Positions 1-5,177 of a DNA stretch of 6,937 nt are shown here, piece by piece; the first letter of the stretch is position 1, and every line of letters begins with the position of its first letter. The stretch spans positions 6,141 to 13,077 of the forward strand of contig MHOB01000038.1 in the NCBI GenBank assembly GCA_001821795.1. Reading direction: 5' to 3'. Source of the DNA: Candidatus Ryanbacteria bacterium RIFCSPLOWO2_12_FULL_47_9c. Its GTDB lineage: Bacteria; Patescibacteriota; Minisyncoccia; Ryanbacterales; GWA2-47-10b. Made by a program: the position numbers and the translations under genes. The notes beneath the pieces are model-generated. The model was not told the DNA's origin. It saw only the letters and a list, made by a program, of their open reading frames with translations, and searched no databases.

Positions 1-647
1 TGCACGAACTGGCGCCCGCTCGATACGCGCGCGCTCAAAAAATCCTCCGCATTCTCAAAAAAACCTATCCGCGGGCACGCATGGCCTTGAAATACGGCAA
101 TAATTTCCAGCTTCTTGTGGCAGTAATGCTCTCGGCACAATGTACCGATAAAAAAGTCAATGAAGTTACTCCTGCGCTTTTTAAAAAATATAAGACCGCG
201 CGAGATTTTGCCCGTGCGCGGCAACAGGATATCGAGCGCATGATTTACCAAACCGGCTTTTACCGTGCAAAAGCGCGCAATATCATTGCTGCTGCTCAAA
301 AAATCGAACGCGCGTTTGCAGGATCACTTCCGCGCACAATGGCCGAAATGGTTACCATTCCGGGCATCGCCCGCAAAAGCGCGAACGTAATTTTGGGCAA
401 TGCATATGGCGTTGTACAAGGTATCGCAGTTGATACACATGTAGGCCGTCTCGCTCAACGATGGGGACTTGCCGATACCGATAATCCACTAAAAATAGAG
501 CAAAAACTTATGGTACTTGTACCAAAAAAAGATTGGTTTAAGTTTACATACATGACAATCGAACATGGCCGCGCCACTTGCACCGCGCAGCGCAGAAAAT
601 GCCAAACTTGCCCGCTCAAAAATATCTGCCCAAGCTCGCTTGTATAA
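1..647 (+). CDS. nth: Endonuclease III (5'-truncated by window edge)
   Basis: Base-excision-repair DNA glycosylase/AP lyase that removes oxidised pyrimidines and nicks abasic sites. The reading frame is open from the first full codon at base 3, and the 26 codons before the ATG at 81 (ending ILRILKKTYPRAR) align with the usual N-terminal helix of the family. The ATG at 81 is therefore probably internal and the true start lies left of the window. Counting from base 3 (214 residues visible), the helix-hairpin-helix reads IPGIARKSANV with the catalytic Lys at 125, and the catalytic Asp is in VDTH at 144. The C-terminus has the complete 4Fe-4S ligand set C193-X6-C200-X2-C203-X5-C209. The hairpin has GIAR where E. 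coli has GVGR, a common variant. It is the only + strand gene here and converges on the DUF5667 gene across 29 bp with no clear terminator. Confidence 0.95.
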   Translation, partial: HELAPARYARAQKILRILKKTYPRARMALKYGNNFQLLVAVMLSAQCTDKKVNEVTPALFKKYKTARDFARARQQDIERMIYQTGFYRAKARNIIAAAQKIERAFAGSLPRTMAEMVTIPGIARKSANVILGNAYGVVQGIAVDTHVGRLAQRWGLADTDNPLKIEQKLMVLVPKKDWFKFTYMTIEHGRATCTAQRRKCQTCPLKNICPSSLV

Positions 648-676
648 ACTTAGTGCGACTTAAATAATTTTACCTA

Positions 677-1624
677 TCAATCATCGATAGTAGTTGTCGC
701 ATCGCTATCCAAAGATATGTCGACCTCGATTTTAAGCTCTTTTTTTGCTCGTCCCTCAATGCGCGCTTTTGTCGCCTCGCGCCCCGCTTTCTGGAAAAGA
801 ATGAACGCTTCGCCCGACTCGCCGCTTTCGAGCTTCGCTTTGCCCTCGCTTACAAGCTCGGTAGCACCTGAAAGTTTTTCTTCTGCGCGCTCCCCAACAT
901 TTTCACGCACAGTTTCAATTTGGCGCTCTACGGCGCGCAGTTTCATCTCCGCGGCTTTTTCTTTCTGCACTCCGGATTTAATTTGCTGCTCGGTGCGCGA
1001 GCGCTCTTTCTTAACGGCGCGCTTTTGCTTTTTGACCACGCCTGCAAAATCGAGTGTTGAGGAAGCACTCTCGCCGTCTGACTTGGAAATTTGCAAAAGA
1101 ACCCTCTCGTGCCCCTCAAGCGTTGATTCAAGCTCCGAGCTTGCCTCGGCTCTCGCTTCTATATCAAGCTGCGCGATTAACTCGTCCGCCTCTTTCGCGT
1201 TGTCTTCAATGCGCGACTCAAGCTCCATCTTCACATTGGCATCAAGCTTGCCTTGACTCGCGAGTTCTTCTGCTTCTTCAAGCCGCCGCTCGACTTTGCG
1301 CGATGCCCACGCGGCCTGCGCACGCGGAGAGACAGCGACAAAGCCGCGCACTTTTTCATTGATACTAACTTTCACCGGGTAGAGCAAATCTTTTGGCAAT
1401 GCGCCTTCTGCGGCGTACGACGTGCCGAACCCAAGTACCGCAAATACGCCGAGCGCGGCAAACGACGTGCGCCAAACCGTAAAATGCATAATCCACGGCA
1501 TGCGTTTTGCGCGCGGATGCGCGGTAACAAACGCCGCTATATGTGTGCGCATTGTTTCTTTTTCGCGCGTGCCAAGATTTACTTTCCTGAACTCGCGCAT
1601 TAATTGTTCAAATTTATCATTCAT
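677..1624 (-). CDS. DUF5667 membrane protein, probable anti-sigma partner
   Basis: A 315-residue protein with a cytoplasmic N-terminal segment (1-48), one membrane helix (about 50-71) and then a DUF5667-like region beginning GALPKDLLYPVKVSINEKVRG at 74. The rest is very rich in Glu, Lys, Arg and Ala and should be largely helical or coiled coil (about 105-180 and 197-296), ending in an acidic tail. It follows the ECF sigma gene with an ATGAATGA overlap (8 bp), which implies translational coupling and a fixed ratio of the two products. By analogy with ECF/anti-sigma pairs, the N-terminal 48 residues could hold the sigma factor at the membrane while the external helical part senses a signal. That role is inferred from gene order and topology. 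No zinc-binding anti-sigma motif (HX3CX2C) is present, so binding would use another fold. Confidence 0.88.
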   Translation of the reverse strand: MNDKFEQLMREFRKVNLGTREKETMRTHIAAFVTAHPRAKRMPWIMHFTVWRTSFAALGVFAVLGFGTSYAAEGALPKDLLYPVKVSINEKVRGFVAVSPRAQAAWASRKVERRLEEAEELASQGKLDANVKMELESRIEDNAKEADELIAQLDIEARAEASSELESTLEGHERVLLQISKSDGESASSTLDFAGVVKKQKRAVKKERSRTEQQIKSGVQKEKAAEMKLRAVERQIETVRENVGERAEEKLSGATELVSEGKAKLESGESGEAFILFQKAGREATKARIEGRAKKELKIEVDISLDSDATTTIDD

Positions 1625-2108
1625 GATTTAAAAGCTCCTTTGCTTTTTTAAGCGCCCGATGAATCCGCACCGATATCGTATTTTCGGTCTCACCAAGTAT
1701 GCGTGCAATCTCTTTTGGAGACATATCATCTATATACCTCATGACAACCACCTCTCGATACGGCTTGTCAAGGAGCTCCAAGACTTTTGCCGCCTCACGC
1801 GCATCAAACACATTAGCAAGATCCACATTATTGTCGTCTTTTGGATCAAATCCTTTTTCGGCAAGCTCTTCGAGAGAAACGGCCTTTTTGCGCTTCCATT
1901 CGTCGATGATCAGATTATGCGCCACTCGGTACAAAAACGCGCGGATATTTTTAACGTCCCCTCCGTCGGCGATGTATTTCCACGTACGCGTAAATGTTTC
2001 TTGCGCAGTGTCTTGGGCAAGCTCGCGGTCGGAAAGCCGGAAGTAGCAGTGGCGAAAAATGGCATCGGCATATTTATCGTATGCTCTCAAAAATTCTTCG
2101 GGTTCCAT
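1617..2108 (-). CDS. ECF-type RNA polymerase sigma factor
   Basis: Alternative sigma factor of the sigma-70 family, 163 residues, the usual size for the ECF group with only regions 2 and 4. Region 2 spans about 8-74: DTAQETFTRTWKYI is region 2.2 (core binding) and NIRAFLYRVAHNLIIDEWKRKK is the 2.3/2.4 part that melts and reads the -10. A short acidic linker (about 79-103) is followed by region 4 at 107-160, with the helix-turn-helix MSPKEIARILGETENTISVRIHRAL reading the -35. The ATG at 2108 is preceded by ATAGATA and has no Shine-Dalgarno; a possible ECF-type promoter lies so close that the message may be leaderless. The stop overlaps the start of the DUF5667 gene. Signal and regulon are unknown; envelope stress is the natural guess given a membrane partner. 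Confidence 0.95.
   Translation of the reverse strand: MEPEEFLRAYDKYADAIFRHCYFRLSDRELAQDTAQETFTRTWKYIADGGDVKNIRAFLYRVAHNLIIDEWKRKKAVSLEELAEKGFDPKDDNNVDLANVFDAREAAKVLELLDKPYREVVVMRYIDDMSPKEIARILGETENTISVRIHRALKKAKELLNHE
1635..1641 (-). promoter_or_regulatory. Ribosome binding site of the DUF5667 gene
   Basis: AAAGGAG read on the - strand lies 10 bases before the ATG at 1624, inside the last codons of the sigma gene. It is one of only two convincing Shine-Dalgarno sequences in the window. It supports both the chosen start and internal translation of the second cistron. Confidence 0.7.
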
Positions 2109-2115
2109 TATCTAT

Positions 2116-2141
2116 GACGATAGCGCAATTTATTTCTTACA
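2116..2141 (-). promoter_or_regulatory. Candidate ECF promoter of the sigma gene
   Basis: On the - strand TGTAAG (2136-2141) is followed after 16 bp by CGTC (2116-2119), and then by seven bases before the ATG. CGTC is a common -10 core for ECF sigma factors and TGTAA resembles several ECF -35 elements. The same arrangement recurs upstream of the DUF5666 gene (2940-2965). Transcription would begin at or within a few bases of the ATG. It suggests autoregulation, but was found by eye and not tested statistically. Confidence 0.4.
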
Positions 2142-2150
2142 TCCAGCACG

Positions 2151-2193
2151 AAAACCAAAAACCCCCTATTAGATAGCGGGTTTTGGTTTTTGG
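2151..2193 (-). terminator. Hairpin terminator after the DUF5666 gene
   Basis: An imperfect hairpin covers 2151-2190. The AAAACC/GGTTTT and AAAACCC/GGGTTTT segments pair with one bulged A, one C-C mismatch, and an inner CTAT/ATAG stem closing a 3-base loop. A-rich sequence is on the 5' side and T-rich on the 3' side, the normal polarity for an intrinsic terminator, and this holds on both strands. It begins 12 bp after the DUF5666 stop codon and ends 10 bp before the candidate sigma promoter, so it insulates the two units. Confidence 0.7.
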
Positions 2194-2204
2194 ATAAAGG
2201 GTTT

Positions 2205-2882
2205 TCACCGTGGCAAGGAGATATCGCTCACCACCTGCGCCGTAATGTCGCTATTGGCTTTCGTTCCAAAAACACGGACCCGGTCGTGAACCGCGATATC
2301 ACCGAGCAAAATTTTCGCCCAATTGCGGTTGACTATTTTTGTATCAGACGAAACGTGTACAGTTGATGTAGCTTTTGCATGGGAAAGTACGAACGTATCA
2401 GCGCCTATCGAGCTTGCGATACCAACAAAGATTTTGCCGATCCCATTCTTGCGAGATTCCCGCTCCTGCTTTTTAATTTCTTTGTTCGTCATGCGCTCTT
2501 CTTTGCGCTCGGACCAGTTGCGAATATTAGCCGCATCAATCGTAAAATTCTGATTGGTTGCAACTTTGCCACTCGCGCCCACAAAATCGCCAACCTGGAT
2601 TTTTGCTAAGTCGCCTACGCTACCCGTGAAGCGCGGAGCAATTGAAGTATCGGCAGATGCGCGGATTATCCAGCTCCCTCCCCAACTTTTGACCGTGAGA
2701 GAATTGGCGCTTACGGACTCGACTGTGCCGCGAACAAGCGCGTGGCCCGCAGGGCCTATTACCACATTCATGCGACCTTGCGCCTCTCTGCTCGAAGAAG
2801 AATTAGTGTCGGCAAACGCAAGAGGTGCTACCATCGCCAGCGCAACAGCGCCGACGAGAACTTGTTTTGTTATGTGATTCAT
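2205..2882 (-). CDS. Secreted DUF5666 domain protein
   Basis: A 225-residue exported protein of unknown function. Residues 1-24 form a classic signal peptide (basic start MNHITKQ, hydrophobic core VLVGAVALAMVAPL, cleavage likely after AFA24). Two related beta-rich segments follow: 49-120 (RGTVESVSANSLTVKSWGG...) and about 152-222 (VGIASSIGADTFVLSHAKA...). Both have the 'G-x-V-x-S-x-x-x-x-T-x-x-V' opening and a 'GD-x-x-x-x-x-x-V-x-G' ending typical of DUF5666, which resembles small OB-like barrels. They are joined by a highly charged linker (121-148, SERKEERMTNKEIKKQERESRK). There is no cysteine. It is the only gene of its unit, lying between two terminators. The upstream region contains a possible ECF promoter, so it may be a target of the neighbouring sigma factor. 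No Shine-Dalgarno precedes the ATG. Confidence 0.87.
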   Translation of the reverse strand: MNHITKQVLVGAVALAMVAPLAFADTNSSSSREAQGRMNVVIGPAGHALVRGTVESVSANSLTVKSWGGSWIIRASADTSIAPRFTGSVGDLAKIQVGDFVGASGKVATNQNFTIDAANIRNWSERKEERMTNKEIKKQERESRKNGIGKIFVGIASSIGADTFVLSHAKATSTVHVSSDTKIVNRNWAKILLGDIAVHDRVRVFGTKANSDITAQVVSDISLPR

Positions 2883-2897
2883 ATTTTGTTTTGTTAT
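2862..2897 (-). repeat. 12-bp direct repeat flanking the DUF5666 start codon
   Basis: ATAACAAAACAA (- strand) occurs just before the ATG (2886-2897) and again at codons 4-8 (2862-2873), exactly 24 bp apart. The sequence is A-rich and unstructured. It could be a small local duplication or could help ribosome loading at a start lacking a Shine-Dalgarno sequence. Confidence 0.5.
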
Positions 2898-2939
2898 TTT
2901 TTTAAATAAATAATGACCTTTTGTCCATATGCAATAGGA

Positions 2940-2965
2940 GACTCGGGCAACATAAAAATCTTACA
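2940..2965 (-). promoter_or_regulatory. Candidate ECF promoter of the DUF5666 gene
   Basis: TGTAAG (2960-2965, - strand) is followed after 16 bp by AGTC (2940-2943), nearly the same as TGTAAG-N16-CGTC before the sigma gene. It starts about 8 bp past the rlpA terminator and would give a leader of about 50 bases. AGTC departs from the CGTC core by one base. No good sigma-70 promoter was found in the same interval. Confidence 0.35.
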
Positions 2966-2974
2966 CGCCGCAAG

Positions 2975-3006
2975 AAAAAGAGGGCACCCCTAGGATGCCC
3001 TTTTGT
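2975..3006 (-). terminator. Intrinsic terminator of rlpA (probably bidirectional)
   Basis: On the - strand GGGCATCC pairs with GGGTGCCC (one G-T wobble) around a 3-base TAG loop, spanning 2982-3000. It is preceded by AAAA and followed by TCTTTTTCTT. On the + strand the same stem ends in TTTTGTT. The left arm is the final coding sequence of rlpA and the loop is its TAG stop codon. Confidence 0.85.
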
Positions 3007-3640
3007 TGCTTGGTACTGAAAGTACCGTCGCGTAAACCTGTGCCGTCCCCTCTCTGCAAAAGCCAAGCGTGCAAGCCGCACGCTTGGAGAGATCAAGCCC
3101 TCGGCCGTATTTCCGGCAAAAAGATCCGCGGTCGTTGACTTTTACCGTAACGCATCGCCCTGCCTCCGGATTGCACACCAAAAGGCGCGAGCCAAAGGGA
3201 AGAGTCGGATGCGCAGCAGTATACGCGTACATGTTATAAGTCTCACCGCTGGTTGTTGGCCTTTGGTGAAAGGACTTTCCATAGTAGCTCGCGTCAACTA
3301 CAACGGTAACGCCGGGCGCAAGACTCCCGCTCTCGTTGAGAAGCCCCAGTGGAATATTTGCGCTCTTAATGCACGCCCGTTCGACTAGGCCCCCTTTAAC
3401 CTCGCGCCCAATGGGAAAAGTGCGGCTTGTTCTACAACGACGCAGTCCTTCGCGTACGGTACAGTACCAATCAGAAGTACGATTGCGGGTTTTCAGAAGT
3501 GGTTCTCTATGTTCAGAGCGGGGTACCCTAGCCGAAGCTATGGTCTCATAGGAAACCTCTTCTGAAAATGAACTCGATGCAAGAAAGTATGCATGAAGCG
3601 TCACGATGAACGCCACACGCAGCATACGGTTGATTCTCAC
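2990..3640 (-). CDS. rlpA: RlpA-like exported double-psi beta-barrel protein, cysteine-rich
   Basis: A 216-residue exported protein. Residues 1-27 are a signal peptide (RINRMLR, then a hydrophobic core to ASSSFSEE) without a lipobox, so it is soluble or wall-bound, not a lipoprotein. Residues 112-207 match the RlpA double-psi barrel: VDASYYGKSFHQRPTTSGETY, then AAHPTLPFGS and VNDRGSF. They include His144 and Asp170, the positions expected of the catalytic pair in RlpA lytic transglycosylases that cut stem-peptide-free glycan. No SPOR domain is present. Eight cysteines (60, 69, 90, 156, 163, 175, 190, 195) lie after the signal peptide, enough for four disulfides and unusual for Gram-negative RlpA. 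Region 28-110 is unrecognised. The GTG start at 3640 is chosen because GGAGGTG stands 6 bases before it. Activity on peptidoglycan is inferred from the family. Confidence 0.88.
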   Translation of the reverse strand: MRINRMLRVAFIVTLHAYFLASSSFSEEVSYETIASARVPRSEHREPLLKTRNRTSDWYCTVREGLRRCRTSRTFPIGREVKGGLVERACIKSANIPLGLLNESGSLAPGVTVVVDASYYGKSFHQRPTTSGETYNMYAYTAAHPTLPFGSRLLVCNPEAGRCVTVKVNDRGSFCRKYGRGLDLSKRAACTLGFCREGTAQVYATVLSVPSNKRAS

Positions 3641-3646
3641 GGTTCA

Positions 3647-3653
3647 CACCTCC
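3647..3653 (-). promoter_or_regulatory. Strong ribosome binding site of rlpA
   Basis: GGAGGTG (- strand) with a 6-base spacer to GTG at 3640. This is the best Shine-Dalgarno in the window. It decides for the GTG start over the internal ATG five codons later. Confidence 0.85.
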
Positions 3654-3674
3654 GAAGATTATAGGTCCGGGAAA

Positions 3675-3703
3675 AGTATAGCGCAAGAAATGCGCCTTGT
3701 CAA
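3675..3703 (-). promoter_or_regulatory. Near-consensus sigma-70 promoter of rlpA
   Basis: TTGACA (3698-3703) and TATACT (3675-3680) on the - strand are separated by exactly 17 bp, matching the housekeeping consensus at 11 of 12 positions. Transcription should start near 3668, giving a leader of about 27 bases. The spacer contains a perfect inverted repeat GCGCA-AGAAA-TGCGC (3681-3695), a possible operator site. The first four bases of the -35 (TTGA) belong to the 17-bp inverted repeat at 3700-3742. Confidence 0.9.
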
Positions 3704-3742
3704 CAGTTTTGTTCTTCCCTCAAGAAAGAACAAAACTGTTGA
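3700..3742. repeat. Perfect 17-bp inverted repeat with 9-base loop
   Basis: TCAACAGTTTTGTTCTT (3700-3716) is exactly complementary to AAGAACAAAACTGTTGA (3726-3742), with loop CCCTCAAGA. One arm encodes the last codons of the 55-residue protein, the loop contains its TGA, and the other arm runs into the rlpA -35 box. On either strand the T-rich arm comes first and no T-tract follows the stem, so it does not look like an intrinsic terminator. Confidence 0.9.
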
Positions 3743-3887
3743 TGTAGTAAAGCGCAAGCATCCAAACAATGCTCGCCGATACAAGGCCTGCCAAAAAACC
3801 AGTGAGCGCGGACGCAATAAGCTGTCCGAGCTTAAAATTATACTGACGATCTTCGTGCGATATAAAATCGCGAAGCAATTTTTCCAT
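3720..3887 (-). CDS. Small single-span membrane protein (55 residues)
   Basis: A short gene that a length cut-off would miss. The product starts MEKLLRDFISHEDRQYNFKL, a charged cytoplasmic-type segment (1-19). It continues with a glycine- and alanine-rich hydrophobic stretch (about 22-48, ASALTGFLAGLVSASIVWML) and ends in a short tail YYINSFVLS. A G-x-x-x-G spacing at 30-34 could pack against another helix. Support for a real gene: a clean amphipathic-then-hydrophobic layout, a promoter with an extended -10 (3933-3960) about 45 bp upstream, and a position that otherwise has no gene. No Shine-Dalgarno is seen. I do not recognise the family. It stands alone between the NUDIX gene and rlpA, and its 3' end is one arm of the 17-bp inverted repeat. 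Confidence 0.72.
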   Translation of the reverse strand: MEKLLRDFISHEDRQYNFKLGQLIASALTGFLAGLVSASIVWMLALYYINSFVLS

Positions 3888-3932
3888 ACGTCTTACTTAA
3901 AATATATAAAAAATAAGTGACTGGACCTTTTT

Positions 3933-3960
3933 AGTATATCATGGGGCAGTAAATCTCCAA
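3933..3960 (-). promoter_or_regulatory. Promoter of the 55-residue protein gene (extended -10)
   Basis: TGATATACT on the - strand contains TATACT (3933-3938) preceded by the TGn extension. A weak -35, TTGGAG (3955-3960), lies 16 bp upstream. Transcription would start near 3926, leaving a leader of about 40 A/T-rich bases. The interval to the NUDIX stop (3961-4003) also holds a weak imperfect stem, CCCAAAAGT/ACTTTT-C-GGG (3963-3996), that may act as a poor terminator for the upstream operon. Confidence 0.6.
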
Positions 3961-4003
3961 GACCCAAAAGTTTATTGTCTGTAAGTACTTTTCGGGCATA
4001 TTT

Positions 4004-4432
4004 TCAAGAGCTCATCGCCCAAAAAGTTTTTCTGTTTTTTAGCCACCGCGCAACGTGCGAGACAAGCAATTTAGGCAAAACGGTTCTTTGAGAAAATTCC
4101 GCAAGAGGAACCCACTGAAATTCATATTCGTCCTCAAGTGATTGAACATGGGTTTTTGCAATCCGTCCCAAAAAAACAAAATTAATTTCATGGCTCATTA
4201 TACCCTTTCTTTTATACATCTCCTGTTCAACGCCCATAAATGAAAGTATAAAAAACCGCACGCCGAGTTCTTCTTTAATCTCGCGCCGAAGCGCGTTCTC
4301 AACGGTCTCCCCAAATTCCACATGCCCGCCCGGCAGAAAAAGATAATCAGCGGCCTTTCGCCTACAAAGAAGAATCCTGCCGCGACGTACGATCACCGCC
4401 CGCGCAAGAATCTCAATGGATTTTTTTGCCAT
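4004..4432 (-). CDS. NUDIX hydrolase
   Basis: A 142-residue single-domain NUDIX enzyme, which hydrolyses a nucleoside diphosphate linked to another group using Mg2+ or Mn2+. The Nudix box is complete at 36-58: G-HVEFG-E-TVENALR-REIKEELGV fits GX5EX7REUXEEXGU exactly, with metal-binding Glu at 51, 54 and 55. It is preceded by the usual strand ARAVIVRRGRILLCRRK. Nothing visible fixes the substrate, so it should not be named MutT or ADP-ribose pyrophosphatase. It starts 11 bp after the 64-residue membrane protein gene, so it is probably the last gene of the Dsb operon. Its only Shine-Dalgarno-like sequence, AGGGGGA, ends immediately before the ATG, closer than the normal 5-9 bases; translation may rely on coupling. 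Confidence 0.93.
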   Translation of the reverse strand: MAKKSIEILARAVIVRRGRILLCRRKAADYLFLPGGHVEFGETVENALRREIKEELGVRFFILSFMGVEQEMYKRKGIMSHEINFVFLGRIAKTHVQSLEDEYEFQWVPLAEFSQRTVLPKLLVSHVARWLKNRKTFWAMSS

Positions 4433-4443
4433 TCCCCCTGTAT

Positions 4444-4638
4444 TTAGAAATTAAGAGAGCTGTACACGCTCAAGAAACTTGGGATGGCAATAAGCAAACC
4501 AACAAGCGGCAGGATAATCGCCACAACCGTAATTATAAGCACCCACAGAAAATATCTTCGTGTTTGTTCTGCTGAACGGTATATTGCATCCAATTTTTGC
4601 GCCTGCTCATCAAACCGCTTTCGCGTTTCTTCATCCAT
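4444..4638 (-). CDS. Small membrane protein, 64 residues (CPR family starting MDEET)
   Basis: The product has a charged N-terminal helix (MDEETRKRFDEQAQKLDAIYRSAEQTRRY, 1-29) and then one long hydrophobic stretch (30-56) with prolines at 44 and 53, ending SSLNF. Proteins of this make-up are frequent in Patescibacteria genomes; no function is known to me. The frame is open 18 codons further upstream (to 4692). I chose the ATG at 4638 because it gives the recognisable family start and lies only 4 bp after the dsbB stop, whereas the longer version would overlap dsbB by 50 bp. TGCTACACT, a possible extended -10, lies six bases before the ATG, so a separate leaderless transcript is also possible. 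Confidence 0.8.
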   Translation of the reverse strand: MDEETRKRFDEQAQKLDAIYRSAEQTRRYFLWVLIITVVAIILPLVGLLIAIPSFLSVYSSLNF

Positions 4639-4642
4639 ACAT

Positions 4643-5176
4643 TTAGTGTAGCACAGGAGGGACTCGTTTGAGTGCCACCATACACAGCGCAATGAGCACG
4701 AACGCCGAGAGTGACATCGTCGGGATTGTTATATAGCCAAACTCCACAAAGAAACGCTGTGAACAAGAAATAACCTCAGCGGAGCACGGCACAAGCGGCG
4801 CGCCGCCAAACTGAATATACGTATGGTAAAGCGCAACTGCGCCCCCAACAATCGAAAGCCCTAAAATATAATCAGCAACGCCAAAATCTCGCTTGAAAAG
4901 TGCAATGCCAAAAATAAGCGCTTGCGGATAGAGAAAAATGCGCTGAACCCAACAAAGAGTACAAGGTGTAAACCCAACAATATTTGAGTAATACATACTC
5001 GCCACGACCGATCCAAATGAAACTAAAAATCCAATAAGAAGAGTGTGTTTACGTACAATTCGTAAAAATTTTTCTTTGCGCGCTACGAGAGCAAGAAATA
5101 TGACAATCGACACTATCTCAAGCGCAATGGTCCCAAGCGAAAGCACGCGCGTTGTAAGTAGTGCCAACGAACTCAT
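4643..5176 (-). CDS. dsbB: Disulfide bond formation protein B (DsbB/BdbC family)
   Basis: Membrane enzyme that re-oxidises a DsbA-type thiol oxidase and passes the electrons to quinone. In the 177-residue form the first redox pair is C72-TL-C75 in CTLCWVQR, the family signature. The second external pair is C131 and C138 (PCSAEVISCSQ), followed by the conserved FGYITIPTMSLSAF (146-159) typical of BdbC-like members. About five hydrophobic segments are visible (roughly 11-32, 44-62, 80-95, 102-120, 150-169). The frame is open to an ATG at 5212, which would overlap the preceding gene by 35 bp and add a hydrophilic stretch. I prefer the ATG at 5176 because it sits one base after the TAA of the thioredoxin-fold gene (TAATATG), a stop-restart arrangement implying coupled translation. 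The partner is almost certainly that upstream gene. Confidence 0.93.
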   Translation of the reverse strand: MSSLALLTTRVLSLGTIALEIVSIVIFLALVARKEKFLRIVRKHTLLIGFLVSFGSVVASMYYSNIVGFTPCTLCWVQRIFLYPQALIFGIALFKRDFGVADYILGLSIVGGAVALYHTYIQFGGAPLVPCSAEVISCSQRFFVEFGYITIPTMSLSAFVLIALCMVALKRVPPVLH

Positions 5177-5177
5177 A

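Noticed and set aside
717..1603. Several open + strand frames opposite the DUF5667 gene
   Set aside because: They are antisense to a well-supported coding gene, rich in Ser/Arg from its biased codons, and resemble no family.
2902..3096. 64-codon - strand frame overlapping the end of rlpA
   Set aside because: It overlaps the RlpA barrel coding region in another frame and crosses the rlpA terminator; no recognisable domain or ribosome binding site.
3700..3742. Reading the 17-bp inverted repeat as a terminator
   Set aside because: T-rich arm first, A-rich arm second, and no T-tract after the stem on either strand.
3681..3742. CRISPR or phage attachment site from the nested repeats
   Set aside because: Only one inverted pair of each kind, no spaced direct repeats, no integrase or cas gene in the window.
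3606..3920. 104-codon + strand frame across the rlpA upstream region
   Set aside because: It runs antisense to the rlpA promoter and the 55-residue gene, and its composition (basic, no domain) looks random.
4636..4692. 18-codon N-terminal extension of the 64-residue protein
   Set aside because: It would overlap dsbB by 50 bp and reads as dsbB in another frame; the family start is MDEET at 4638.
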